A stretch of DNA of 42,129 nucleotides from Spirochaetaceae bacterium (GCA_031269165.1 JAISZQ010000248.1:1-42129); one strand, 5' to 3'; numbered from the stretch's first letter, positions 1 through 8,628 are shown. Program-made: numbers and translations. Notes: a model not told the origin generated them from the sequence alone.

Positions 1-115
1 TTAAGCGAAAAGAAAAGAAAGGTCCGCGGATTTTCGCGGATTAACACGGATCGAGCGGGGTATAATCCGTGAAAATCCGCGTCAATCCGCGGACAAAATT
101 CTTAAGTTGTTGACA
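1..115. repeat. MITE-like 125-bp inverted-repeat element, copy 1 (left end cut by window)
   Basis: This is the same element as the one at 20857-20981, with 3 mismatches over 115 bases. It ends with CTTAAGTTGTTGACA at 101-115, the exact reverse complement of the left end TGTCAACAACTTAAG of the other copy. The window edge removes the first 10 bases. Inside, two arms of about 30 bases (around 21-51 and 65-95) pair almost perfectly across a short loop, so the element can fold into one long hairpin. It has no coding capacity. It is likely a non-autonomous mobile element; the transposase that would move it is not in the window. Confidence 0.8.
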
Positions 116-189
116 GTGGTGTGCTACCTGCCTATCGACCCGTTACCATACAAAAAAGACAAACGCTACCAGCCTACCGACAAATTGAG

Positions 190-232
190 GCAACCAACAC
201 GAACGGAAAAAAGTTCGTGTCTGTTCGTGGTG
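190..232. repeat. CACGAAC-type dispersed repeat with small hairpin
   Basis: ACACGAAC (197-204) and GTTCGTGT (213-220) form an 8-bp stem around an A-rich loop. Related CACGAAC strings recur at about 26517-26557, 30359-30384 and 38620-38642, always between genes. The rest of 116-290 contains no gene or promoter that I can support. Confidence 0.5.
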
Positions 233-290
233 ATTTAAACGATGTTCCCGTCCAAAACCCCTGCCGCAAAGTTACCAAATAGCGCAAGCG

Positions 291-1934
291 TCAGAAAACA
301 TACTTGACTCCCAATCCCACCCAGCCCCCGAATTCGTCATTGTCCCCATGGTTTGCGTTCAGGGTCGCGCCGCCGCCCGCCTCTGCGGAAAGCGTAACCT
401 GCGGGAAAGGCTTCCATTCCACGCCCAACGACGCGGTTACCCTTTTTTCCGGCGTTCCGGTGGGGGTTTGTTCAGCGGCGAAGGAGCTTCCCCGGTCCCA
501 ATCCCAGTAGATCCTGTGTTTGCCGTGAATGACAAAGGACACATCGGCTGAAAACGCAAGGCGGGCCGTGGAAAAACGCGAACCGGCGGCGAACACGACG
601 GCGTCCCGGCCTTCGGGATGACCCATCCAGCGGTAGCGGGATTTTATTGATCCCCGGTTTACACGGCGCATCAAGACAAAGGCGGCAAAAGGGCTGTTGT
701 CAACATAGAGGTACGGTTCGGTGTACGCCGCCTCGCCGTAAAATTGCGCCGCAAAATTGCGCCCCCATACGCCAATCGCACGGCTGTATTCAACACCGGC
801 CAAATAACCCATGCCTCTCGGCGACATATTGCCTGACTCCCCCGCGACTTCCCAGGGCAGCGTAAATTCGTCGATAACGATCTGCGTGTGAAAGGAAAAC
901 GCCGAAACCGGCGTCCAGTTAACGTCAATGGAAAAGATCGAGCTGTTCATCATGTTTTGGGACTTTTTGCCCCAAGAGGGATAATCTTCGCCGGACCAGA
1001 GATTGTGCATGATCAACAGGGGATTAAGATACCGTATCTCAAGCGGAGCGTCGCCAACGCTCGTTCCTTCGGTTATACCGATGGCTACTTTATTCAAAAT
1101 TTTGAAATCAAGCCGGTGGATATAGATATACCGCTGTACTGATTCTTTCGTAACACCGTCCGCTAGGCCGTGCGGATCGTAGTAGCGGGGCGACAAATCA
1201 AGCGGATTCTGGATGGCCATCGTGGAATACTTGAAGTGACGGGAAAAAAAAGATAGCCGCGCAAAATCGTAAAAATCGGGCGTGTCGGACAGCAGCAAGT
1301 TGCCGGTACGCGCCGTGCCGAAAGAAACCTGATCCCGCCCGATCTCGAAATGCCACCATTTCCCGCCCGCTGCGGCAAAGGCGCGAAACGGGAAAAACCT
1401 GTCGGTTCGTTCCAACTGGTAGGGAACATTGGTAAGAAAACGACCGTCCGCCTCGTTAAAGGTCGGATCGAGATTCAACGTCGGTTCAAGGTTGAGGTGG
1501 ACAACGTCGGCAAAATAAAAGTCAAGGGGCAAGTGCAAAAAAGCGGGCCTCTGAACCCCGTCCGCATCCCCCGAAGCCCAAAGAATCGCCGTATTCGAGC
1601 GGAAGGCGGCCTCGGTTTGTACCACGGCATGAAACGACAGCCCAAAAAAATCCTCGGTAAAACGCATCGGGGGGTTAAGCCGTTCCCGAATCCGCCTCAA
1701 CGCTTCCTGTGCCGGAACCGATAGCGTTTCCGTTTCCACCCCGGCGAGCAGCGTTTCAATCTCATCCCGTGAGAGCGGCGGCGTAAAAGAAAGAATCGCG
1801 ACACCGGCCTCCCGCGCGACATAGCGAATGTCGTCCAGCACGGGATCGCCCGCCGACACCGTTACCTGCGGAGACGCGCCCAGTCCCGCCGCAATACCCA
1901 GAGCGCACAGCAAGGCGCATACGTATAACCTCAT
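291..1934 (-). CDS. Exported outer-membrane beta-barrel protein, Wzi/capsule-assembly-like
   Basis: 547 residues. The N-terminus is a Sec signal peptide (hydrophobic core in residues 4-20, cleavage likely near A-S-P). After an alpha-helical stretch to about residue 95, the protein becomes a long series of alternating aromatic/polar strands rich in Y, F and W. It ends in ...VKYVF, and a terminal phenylalanine is typical of outer-membrane barrels. The middle region has a GRDQVSFG strand, an arginine-rich HRLDF strand and a YLNPLL segment, a pattern I associate with Wzi-type 18-strand barrels that anchor surface polysaccharide. The family call rests on pattern memory only; a generic treponemal porin is the alternative. 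The gene stands alone and diverges from comM. Its start lies six bases after an extended -10 box with no Shine-Dalgarno sequence, so its mRNA may be leaderless. Confidence 0.6.
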   Translation of the reverse strand: MRLYVCALLCALGIAAGLGASPQVTVSAGDPVLDDIRYVAREAGVAILSFTPPLSRDEIETLLAGVETETLSVPAQEALRRIRERLNPPMRFTEDFFGLSFHAVVQTEAAFRSNTAILWASGDADGVQRPAFLHLPLDFYFADVVHLNLEPTLNLDPTFNEADGRFLTNVPYQLERTDRFFPFRAFAAAGGKWWHFEIGRDQVSFGTARTGNLLLSDTPDFYDFARLSFFSRHFKYSTMAIQNPLDLSPRYYDPHGLADGVTKESVQRYIYIHRLDFKILNKVAIGITEGTSVGDAPLEIRYLNPLLIMHNLWSGEDYPSWGKKSQNMMNSSIFSIDVNWTPVSAFSFHTQIVIDEFTLPWEVAGESGNMSPRGMGYLAGVEYSRAIGVWGRNFAAQFYGEAAYTEPYLYVDNSPFAAFVLMRRVNRGSIKSRYRWMGHPEGRDAVVFAAGSRFSTARLAFSADVSFVIHGKHRIYWDWDRGSSFAAEQTPTGTPEKRVTASLGVEWKPFPQVTLSAEAGGGATLNANHGDNDEFGGWVGLGVKYVF

Positions 1935-1940
1935 GCCCGT

Positions 1941-1949
1941 ATTATACCA
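1941..1949 (-). promoter_or_regulatory. Extended -10 box of a probable leaderless promoter (barrel gene)
   Basis: Read on the minus strand, TGG-TATAAT is followed by acgggc and then ATG. Transcription normally begins 6-8 bases after the -10 box, which falls on the start codon. There is no purine-rich ribosome-binding site and no good -35 box. The dnaG start at 35106 has the same arrangement. Confidence 0.6.
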
Positions 1950-2017
1950 CAGACATTCTTGCCGTAACAGGCCTTTTCAAGAACCATTGCGCGGAAAGGC
2001 CAGGATAAACGCATATT

Positions 2018-2064
2018 CCGTGTAATCAGGGCAATCCGTGGACTTTTTTCGCGTTTTTCGCGGT
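2018..2064. repeat. Degenerate fragment resembling the 125-bp element's stem
   Basis: Words such as AATCCGTGGAC and TCGCG-TTTTTCGCGG recall the arms of the element at 1-115, but alignment is patchy. It lies in the 181-bp divergent gap between the barrel gene and comM. Confidence 0.35.
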
Positions 2065-2115
2065 CTGACTAAAGCAATACAAGGGACAATCGCATAATAA
2101 GAGCGGGGGTATGCT

Positions 2116-3678
2116 ATGTTTGTGTATTCGTATATTCGTTTCGGGTTTGACGGGATTTTGGTTCGCATTGAGGCCGATTTGCGGCGGGGGATTCCGGGCG
2201 TGGACATCACGGGGCTTGCTTCCGGCGCGGTGCGGGAGGCGCGGGAACGGGTGCGTTCGGCGTTTCGCAACTCGGATTTCCGGTTTCCGCAGGAACACGT
2301 CCTCATCAACTTGGCGCCGGCGGAGGTGAAGAAGGAGGATGCGGCCCTTGACCTGCCTATCGCGCTGGTGATGCTCGCTGCGTCGGGACAAGTCCCCCCG
2401 GTCGGCGGTATCATGGCGCTCGGCGAACTTGAGTTGTCGGGGCGGCTGCGTCCGGTGAAAGGCGTATTGGCGGCGGCGGCGCGGGCCTTGAACGAGGGGG
2501 TCGACTCGATGATTGTTCCGTCCGCGAACCTGAAGGAGGCGGCGCTTCTCATGCCGGGGAAGGTTGCCGGGGTGGAAAACCTGAAGGAAGCGGCGGCGGC
2601 CTTCTTATACCACGCGAAACAGGGGTGTTTTCCGGCCTCCCCATCCGGCGGCGACACGGTCGCGGGAACGCCGCTCTATACCGGGGATTTTGCCGAGGTT
2701 CGGGGACAGGAACGCTTCAAGCGGGTGCTGGAGATTGCGGCGGCGGGCGGGCACAACGTGCTGGTGTTCGGGCCGCCGGGAGCGGGGAAGACGATGCTTG
2801 CCCGCCGGTGGACCACGATCTTTCCCGACCTTGACCCGGAGGACACCGTGACCGTGACGCGGCTCTACAGTCTTGCCGGACTCCTCTTCGGAGACGAACC
2901 CGGCTCGCCCAACGGGCTGGCGCGGAGGCCGTCCTTCCGTTCTCCGCACCACACGGCTAGTGCCGAGGGAATTCTGGGCGGCGGGAAGCACCTCACGCCC
3001 GGCGAGGCGAGTCTGGCCCATGCCGGGGTGCTTTTCCTCGATGAAGCGCCGCAGTTTCGGGTCAACGTGCTTCAGGCCCTGCGCGAGCCGCTTGAAGAGA
3101 AGCGGGTGCGGATTGCCCGCGCTTCCGGCCAAGTACAACTGCCCGCCGATTTCCAGTTGCTGCTCGCGGCCAATCCCTGTCCCTGCGGCAAACTGGGTAC
3201 GGCGGCGGGGGACTGCTTCTGTTCCGGCGAGGAGATCTACCGGTACTGGCGGCGGTTCGGCGGAGCGCTCCTCGATCGGGTGGAGTTGCGGACTGCGGTA
3301 CGCGCGCCGGACATCGACGCGCTTGCGGCGGGCGGGAACAGCGGGGAATCCAGCGCCGTGATACGCGAGCGGGTAACCGGCGCCGTTGCCGCCGGGAAAG
3401 ACCGGTTCAACCATGCGGGTAGCCGGGTCCGGCGGAATGCCGGGATGCCGCCGCCGCTCATCGACCAGCACTGCGCTCTCGACGACCATGCGCGGAGGGC
3501 GTTGAAAACGGCGGTTGAAAAACTGGGGCTTTCGGGCCGCGCCTACCACGGCATCCTGCGGGTTTCCCGGACGATCGCCGACTTGGAAGGCGGGGATGCG
3601 ATTAGCGCGGAACACATTCTCGAAGCCGTCCAGCACCGCCGCACAGGCGATGACCCTTACGACGTGTTTCATGCGTAA
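2116..3678 (+). CDS. comM: ComM/YifB family AAA ATPase (Mg-chelatase-like)
   Basis: 520 residues, the usual family length. Residues 1-165 form the N-terminal Lon-protease-like domain of YifB/ComM (conserved PGVDITGL, then EARERVRSAF). The AAA core carries Walker A GPPGAGKT at 219-226 and Walker B VLFLDE at 305-310. A cysteine cluster CPCG (355-358) with C367 and C369 follows, and the C-terminal lid ends in the GRAYHGILRVSRTIADL region. In naturally competent bacteria ComM is a hexameric helicase that helps branch migration when imported DNA is integrated; many non-competent species also carry it. The ATG at 2116 gives the usual family N-terminus; the out-of-frame ATG at 2111 does not. The gene is monocistronic and divergent from the barrel gene. 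Nothing shows whether the host is competent. Confidence 0.92.
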   Translation: MFVYSYIRFGFDGILVRIEADLRRGIPGVDITGLASGAVREARERVRSAFRNSDFRFPQEHVLINLAPAEVKKEDAALDLPIALVMLAASGQVPPVGGIMALGELELSGRLRPVKGVLAAAARALNEGVDSMIVPSANLKEAALLMPGKVAGVENLKEAAAAFLYHAKQGCFPASPSGGDTVAGTPLYTGDFAEVRGQERFKRVLEIAAAGGHNVLVFGPPGAGKTMLARRWTTIFPDLDPEDTVTVTRLYSLAGLLFGDEPGSPNGLARRPSFRSPHHTASAEGILGGGKHLTPGEASLAHAGVLFLDEAPQFRVNVLQALREPLEEKRVRIARASGQVQLPADFQLLLAANPCPCGKLGTAAGDCFCSGEEIYRYWRRFGGALLDRVELRTAVRAPDIDALAAGGNSGESSAVIRERVTGAVAAGKDRFNHAGSRVRRNAGMPPPLIDQHCALDDHARRALKTAVEKLGLSGRAYHGILRVSRTIADLEGGDAISAEHILEAVQHRRTGDDPYDVFHA

Positions 3679-3864
3679 ATTGGGTCATGGTACTGTTTTG
3701 CTCGATAAGATAACCCGGCTAACGGCGCGTCCCTCTGGAGACGCGTCCACCAAAAGGCGCGTTGTCGTGACGCGGGTGCCGTTGGGTGAGCCTCGCGTCC
3801 TTCCGGCAATCGTACCGTTTGGTTTTGGAGGATGGGGCCAACTGCTATACTTCAAGGAGAAACC

Positions 3865-4776
3865 ATGATAAGAATCAGCGAAACCGATGATCCGGTCAAT
3901 ATTTGCTATGACAATGTGTTCAAGGCGGTGTTCACGAAAGACTCGCCTGAATCGCGGGGCGCGCTGTCAAAACTGCTTTCCGCCGTCATAGGCCGCGAGC
4001 TGACCGTGATTTCCATCACCGCCAACGAGCCGGCCCCCGACAGCATCCGGGACCGGCAGATACGCTTTGACATGAACTGCAGGGCGGACGACGGGAGCCG
4101 TTCAAACGTGGAAATGTCGCTCAATCCCGACAAGTTCGAGCCTGTCCGCATGGAGTTCCACGTGGGGAGGCTGTTCACCGGGCAGGACATACGGGGCAAG
4201 GATAAGTCTTATGGCAGCCTGAAGGCCGCTTACCAGATAGCGTTTCTGGTAAACGGGCGGTTTTTTGCTGGAGATGACTTCCTGCATCATTTTGAGTATT
4301 ATGACAAGGAGCGGGGCGTCCCGCTTGGGGGCCGGACGCGCGTCATCACGCTGGAACTTGCCAAGCTGGATTATCTGCTTGACCGGCCGGTTGCGGAAAT
4401 GACCGCGCCGGAACGGTGGGCGTTTTACTTCCGGTTCCTGACAGACAAGGAAAAACGGGATAAAATAAACGAAATAATCGAGTACGAGGAGGGCATCGCT
4501 ATGGCGAGCGAAGTGTTAATGACGATAAGCAGGGACGAGATCGAGCGCATGCGGCTGGAAAGCGAATTCAAATACGAACTGGACACCCAAAGCCGTATAA
4601 CCTACGCCAGACAGGAGGGTCGGCAAGAGGGTCGACAAGAGGGCTGGCAAGAGGGTATACGGAAAGGCGAACAGAAGGGTTGGCAGGAAGGCCAACTGGA
4701 GATACTAAAACTCTTGGAATCAGGCTATTCGGCTGAGGATCTCAAAGAACGCCTAAGAGCGGAACGCGGAAGATAA
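3865..4776 (+). CDS. Rpn-family PD-(D/E)XK nuclease / putative transposase with internal start
   Basis: 303 residues from ATG 3865, chosen because AAGGAG (3854-3859) precedes it; a longer reading from 3832 has no ribosome-binding site. The N-terminal 200 residues match the Rpn/PF12784 PD-(D/E)XK fold. D69 and E83 sit where the catalytic acids are expected, but the motif reads E-M-S (83-85) instead of the more usual E-x-Q, so activity is uncertain. The C-terminal part is charged and probably coiled, with four-residue x-Q-E-G repeats (12-nt units near 4612-4660). At codon 213 there is an internal ATG (4501) preceded by GAGGAGGG (4486-4493) with seven-base spacing. This could produce a separate 91-residue C-terminal protein. 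The two cistrons that follow are copies of exactly this segment. Rpn proteins promote RecA-independent recombination, and some are toxic antiphage nucleases. Confidence 0.8.
   Translation: MIRISETDDPVNICYDNVFKAVFTKDSPESRGALSKLLSAVIGRELTVISITANEPAPDSIRDRQIRFDMNCRADDGSRSNVEMSLNPDKFEPVRMEFHVGRLFTGQDIRGKDKSYGSLKAAYQIAFLVNGRFFAGDDFLHHFEYYDKERGVPLGGRTRVITLELAKLDYLLDRPVAEMTAPERWAFYFRFLTDKEKRDKINEIIEYEEGIAMASEVLMTISRDEIERMRLESEFKYELDTQSRITYARQEGRQEGRQEGWQEGIRKGEQKGWQEGQLEILKLLESGYSAEDLKERLRAERGR
4486..4503 (+). promoter_or_regulatory. Internal ribosome-binding site and ATG inside the Rpn gene
   Basis: GAGGAGGG (4486-4493), seven bases, then ATG at 4501. In the long frame the same bases encode E-E-G. 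The identical arrangement (GAGGAGG/G, seven bases, ATG) precedes the free-standing copies at 4794 and 5074, supporting its use as a real start. Confidence 0.65.
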
Positions 4777-4793
4777 ACGAGGAGGGCATTGCG

Positions 4794-5057
4794 ATGGCAA
4801 GCGAAGTGTTAATGACGATAAGCGGGGACGAGATCGAGCGTATGCGGCTGGAAAGCGAATTCAAATACGAACTGGACACCCAAAGCCGCATAACCTACGC
4901 CAGACAGGAGGGTCGACAAGAGGGCTGGCAAGAGGGCATGCGGAAAGGCGAACAGAAGGGTTGGCAGGAAGGCCAATTGGAAATACTAAAACTCTTGGAA
5001 TCAGGCTATTCGGCTGAGGATCTCAAAAAACGCCTAAAAGTGGAATGCGGCAGATAA
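4794..5057 (+). CDS. Free-standing Rpn C-terminal cassette, copy 2 (possible antitoxin-like protein)
   Basis: 87 residues, nearly identical to the last 91 residues of the Rpn protein upstream, but with one Q-E-G block fewer. It starts with M-A-S-E and has a GAGGAGGG ribosome-binding site seven bases before ATG. The Rpn stop codon lies 17 bases upstream, so translation is probably coupled. It contains no nuclease residues. It is a helix-forming, charged protein ending in an LKLLESGYSAEDLKKRL tail. In E. coli rpn genes an internally translated C-terminal protein blocks the full-length nuclease; by analogy this could be an extra dose of such an inhibitor. A decayed duplication remnant is the alternative, but the intact frame and start argue against it. 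Confidence 0.7.
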   Translation: MASEVLMTISGDEIERMRLESEFKYELDTQSRITYARQEGRQEGWQEGMRKGEQKGWQEGQLEILKLLESGYSAEDLKKRLKVECGR

Positions 5058-5073
5058 ACGAGGAGGCATTGCG

Positions 5074-5289
5074 ATGGCGAGCGAAGCGTTCATGACGATA
5101 AGCAGGGACGAGGTCGAGCGTATGCGGCTGGAGAGCGAATTCAAATACGAACTGGACACCCAAAGCCGCATGACCTACGCCAGACAGGAGGGCATACGGG
5201 AAGGCGAACGGAAAGGCCAATTGGAGATCCTAAAACTCATTAAGGCGGGTTGCTCATTGGAGGAGATAAAGGCACGTCTTCGGGAATAG
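5074..5289 (+). CDS. Free-standing Rpn C-terminal cassette, copy 3
   Basis: 71 residues, third tandem copy. The M-A-S-E start, the MTISRDE(V/I)ERMRLESEF segment and the YELDTQSR segment are kept. The Q-E-G repeat is reduced and the tail is diverged (LKLIKAGCSLEEIKARLRE). GAGGAGG lies seven bases before the ATG, and the previous stop is 16 bases upstream. The divergence suggests it is older than copy 2 or under different selection, yet the frame is still open. The role is inferred only from copy 2 and the parent gene. Confidence 0.65.
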   Translation: MASEAFMTISRDEVERMRLESEFKYELDTQSRMTYARQEGIREGERKGQLEILKLIKAGCSLEEIKARLRE

Positions 5290-5353
5290 GCACTCATTCC
5301 CTGTTCATCCTTCGTCATTGCAAAAGACCACCCGTCATGGTGAGCGGACATCT

Positions 5354-5462
5354 CGTCATTGCGAGCGGAGCGAAGCAATCCAGCGGGGCATTTCCTGCCG
5401 GGATTGCTTCGTCGCTAATGGCTTGGCTACCGACGGTAGCTCGCCGCCTCCTCGCAATGACG
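5354..5462. repeat. GTCATTGCGAG-type palindromic element
   Basis: It begins CGTCATTGCGAGCGGAGCG and ends CTCGCAATGACG, with an internal GCAATCC/GGATTGC pair, so it is two nested inverted repeats. Other copies lie at 30385-30432, 38653-38745 and 38776-38855. A partial extra CGTCAT-GGTGAGCGG sits just before it. The rest of 5290-5676 holds a CCATTTTCCATTCCCCGAAGGGG fragment (about 5516-5538) shared with the mosaic repeats, and no gene. Confidence 0.8.
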
Positions 5463-5676
5463 GGCTCATCGGCCTGTTCGTATCGTTCGTGGTTCAGTTT
5501 CCATTATGCGTTTACCATTTTCCATTCCCCGAAGGGGTATGTGGTTCTTTCTTCAAAAAAACGCATCGGCAACGTTTTGTGCCGTTTTGCCTTTGTTTTT
5601 CGACAAAATATGCCGATGATAGATAGAGGGTCGGTACGCAAAAAAGATTTTAGGACTGTCCCAAGAGGGGTCTCGC

Positions 5677-8580
5677 ATGAAGAAGCTTTTTGTTGTCTGT
5701 TTTATATTAATTTTTTGCTCAACGAGCGTTTTCGCCGGGAGAAAGAAGCCGGAAGCGCCGAAAGAGACGCCTCCTCCCGTGGCCGAACAGACCGAGCCAA
5801 CGCCCGCGCCGGTGGTGGCCCCGCTTACTCCGGCCGACGAGGTCTGGGAACTTATCCAGAGCGGCAGGATAAACGAAGCGCAGGCCAAGTTTCTCGCTTT
5901 GGAGAACCCGGAGGCGGTCGATTCCCGTGGACGCACGTTTCTTCATCAGGCAGCAGACGCGGCCAACCCCCCGATCGCGGATTTCTTTTACCGGCAGGGA
6001 GTCCCCGTTGACACGAAGGACAACGAAGGGAGGACGCCCCTCAGTATCGCGACCGACACGATGAACAGCGAGATGGCCGCTTTTTTTGTCAAACAAGGAG
6101 CATCCATCCACAACACGACGCCGCAGGGGAACACGACGGCGACGAAGGCCATTGCTCAGAACAACACGACTTTTCTCAAAGCCATTCTCACCCCGGCTTC
6201 GCTTGCGTCATCCGACGCGACCGGACGCACGATCATCCACCTCGCCACAGAACAGGGCAAGACGGCGGCTTTGGATACGATCATCGAAGCGGCCGGGTTT
6301 GACTTTATTCCCCAGATCGTCAACAAGCGCGATGCCGCCGGAAAAACGGCGCTTGATATTGCCTACGCGCACCGGGATTCCGAAGCTCATGCGGACTGCG
6401 CGCGTTCTCTCATCATGGGCGGCGGCGTCTCTGCCGATCCGTTTAACAACTATTTTGCGCCGGCCGTCAAGAGTTTGAACTACAATCTTAGGTCGGAAAA
6501 CGGGATGTCCCCGCTTCATTACGCGGTACAGGAAGGCTATACCGGGTATATTCGCTTTCTCTTGAAAAAAAACGCCGACCCGAACATCACCAATGCGGAT
6601 GGGGAAACGCCGTTGCATACGGCGATGAAACGCGGTGAAATTGCGGTCATGAAAATGGTTATTGACGGCGGAGCGAAGGTTGACGTGCAGGACGGCAGGG
6701 GTAATGCTCCGATGCACATCGCCGTACCCGAAGAGATTCATGCCGAGGCGCTTTCCGTCCTGCTGGCTTCCCGCGCCAACCCCAACCTCCGTGACGAAGC
6801 GGGCAATACGCCGCTTCAGTCTTTCGTACTTTTGAATCGGCCGCCGCTCGTCATTGAGACGTTATTGAAAGGCGGCGCGAGTGTTACCGCCCAGAACAAC
6901 GAGGGGAAAACCGCGCTTTTCATCGCCGTTGAGGAAAAACGGATTACGCTCATTCCGGTGCTGTTGGCCTATGGCTCGGATATTTTTTCGGTTACGGCGA
7001 CCGGGGTAACCCCATTTGGAAAGGCGCTCGCCGACAACAGTCCGGTGCTTATGGGGCTCATAACCGAGAAAACGGTTCGGGCAATCGACACCGAAGGCAA
7101 CACCCCGTTGCTCGTGGCGATGAAATCCGAGGCGAACATTGACATCATCCGGGCAATCCTTGAAAAGCAGGCGGAGGTAAACGCGCAAAACAAGGAGGGG
7201 GATAGCGCCCTCCATGTCGCGGTACGCAATAATCAGGCGGATATTGGCGCGCTCCTCTTGGAAAGCGGCGCGAATATTTTTCTTGCCAACGCGCGAAGTG
7301 AAACGCCCCTTTTTCTTACTTTTTACGCGAGCGCGGGAAGTCAGCGGGCGGGCCGCGAAATCCGTATGTTTATGCTGAACCCCGCAGTGATGTCCTCCCG
7401 CGACAGTCTGGGAAATACCGTTCTTCACCACGCGACGCTGTGGAGGATCGACTCGGTGATTCAGGTGATTGTCGAGCGCGGCGCGAATACGGAGGCGGTC
7501 AATATTTCGGGGGAAACGCCGCTTTTCATCGCGGTTAAGGCAAACGCGGCATCTACCGTCCGCGCTCTGCTTCAGGCGGGCGCGTCTCTTACCGGCCGTG
7601 ATTCGCTGGGGAACACCGCGCTACATACGGCGGTACGTTCCAACGCGCCTCAGGCGGCGGAAGCCTTGCTTGACGCGAACATCAATATTGACGCATACAA
7701 CCTCTATGGACAGACACCGTTGCATGACGCGGTTCGTCTTGGCGCCTACGACGCGCAAGTTATCCTTGTCCGGCGGGGCGCGAATATTGAAGTGCGGGAC
7801 AACGAAGGCAACACGCCGCTCCTTCTCGCCGTCCGCATGGGGAATTTTCGTTCCGCCGAACACATCATCACGTCGGGCAGCGACATTAACACCCGGAACA
7901 ACTCAGGCGACACCGCCCTGCACCAAGCGGTACGAGACGAACGGAGCGATATTGTCGCGTTGTTACTGCAAAACGGCGCGTCAATCTATTCGCAGAACGC
8001 GGACGGGGACTCTCCGTTTACCATCGCGCTTTCCTTTAGCGACGACCGAAATCAGAGCGGCACGTCCCGCATGGTTTCAACGCTGTTGACCACCGATCGT
8101 TTGAGAATCGCGGACGACGAAGGCCGCAGCCCGTTGCATATCGCGGTTTTGCGGAACATGAGTGTTGCCAAACTGGAGATCATCGTCAATCAGGGCGGCC
8201 GGGTCAACTCGGTTGAACGCGAGGGCCGCACCCCGCTCCGCCTCGCCGTCGATATGGACAACTGGGAGGCGGCAAAGTACCTCGTCGGCGCGGGTAGCGA
8301 TGTATTTGCCGTCGCCCGTGACGGCCGCAGTCCTGCCGAAATCGCCCTCGGACGCGGCACGACAGCCGTTCGCGCCGTTTTTAGCGGCAAGGCGATCACC
8401 GCCCGCGATTCGTCCGGCAACACGGTACTCCACTACGCCGCCCGGAACGGCAACCGCGACTTGGTGGGCCTTCTCTTGGAACTCGGCGCCGACCGCACCA
8501 TCCGCAACACCGCCGGAGAGAGCGCGGCGGACATAGCGGAACGGTGGGGAAACACGGCAGCGGGCAATCTGTTACAATAA
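5677..8580 (+). CDS. Exported ankyrin-repeat protein
   Basis: 967 residues. The signal peptide is residues 1-20 (M-K-K, hydrophobic core, cleavage after V-F-A), followed by a proline-rich linker to about residue 50. From about residue 70 to the end I count roughly 26 ankyrin units of about 33 residues, each opening with G-x-T-P-L-H or a variant. Several are long or degenerate, notably the units near residues 215-270 and 535-575. No catalytic domain, membrane anchor or lipobox is visible, so it is probably a free periplasmic or secreted solenoid for protein binding. AGAGGGG lies about seven bases before the ATG. It may be transcribed with the hydrolase gene 48 bases downstream. Long exported ankyrin proteins are common in host-associated treponemes; the partner is unknown. 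Confidence 0.88.
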   Translation: MKKLFVVCFILIFCSTSVFAGRKKPEAPKETPPPVAEQTEPTPAPVVAPLTPADEVWELIQSGRINEAQAKFLALENPEAVDSRGRTFLHQAADAANPPIADFFYRQGVPVDTKDNEGRTPLSIATDTMNSEMAAFFVKQGASIHNTTPQGNTTATKAIAQNNTTFLKAILTPASLASSDATGRTIIHLATEQGKTAALDTIIEAAGFDFIPQIVNKRDAAGKTALDIAYAHRDSEAHADCARSLIMGGGVSADPFNNYFAPAVKSLNYNLRSENGMSPLHYAVQEGYTGYIRFLLKKNADPNITNADGETPLHTAMKRGEIAVMKMVIDGGAKVDVQDGRGNAPMHIAVPEEIHAEALSVLLASRANPNLRDEAGNTPLQSFVLLNRPPLVIETLLKGGASVTAQNNEGKTALFIAVEEKRITLIPVLLAYGSDIFSVTATGVTPFGKALADNSPVLMGLITEKTVRAIDTEGNTPLLVAMKSEANIDIIRAILEKQAEVNAQNKEGDSALHVAVRNNQADIGALLLESGANIFLANARSETPLFLTFYASAGSQRAGREIRMFMLNPAVMSSRDSLGNTVLHHATLWRIDSVIQVIVERGANTEAVNISGETPLFIAVKANAASTVRALLQAGASLTGRDSLGNTALHTAVRSNAPQAAEALLDANINIDAYNLYGQTPLHDAVRLGAYDAQVILVRRGANIEVRDNEGNTPLLLAVRMGNFRSAEHIITSGSDINTRNNSGDTALHQAVRDERSDIVALLLQNGASIYSQNADGDSPFTIALSFSDDRNQSGTSRMVSTLLTTDRLRIADDEGRSPLHIAVLRNMSVAKLEIIVNQGGRVNSVEREGRTPLRLAVDMDNWEAAKYLVGAGSDVFAVARDGRSPAEIALGRGTTAVRAVFSGKAITARDSSGNTVLHYAARNGNRDLVGLLLELGADRTIRNTAGESAADIAERWGNTAAGNLLQ

Positions 8581-8628
8581 TAGAAGAAAACATGACGATG
8601 CCCGATCAACGAGAACGAAGAGAGAAGC

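Larger units (their letters stand above)
4486..5289 (+). repeat. Three tandem copies of the Rpn C-terminal cassette
   Basis: Unit 1 (4486-4776) is the 3' end of the Rpn gene. Unit 2 (about 4777-5057) and unit 3 (about 5058-5289) are free-standing. Units 1 and 2 are nearly identical base for base from ATG to stop. Unit 3 is more diverged and shorter. They differ in the number of in-frame Q-E-G blocks: about four, three and one before the conserved tail. Each unit begins with its own ribosome-binding site. Confidence 0.9.

Noticed and set aside
4777-5289. Reading the small Rpn cassettes as debris of two broken full-length nuclease genes
   Set aside because: No trace of the nuclease domain lies between them, the frames are open, and each has a precisely spaced ribosome-binding site.
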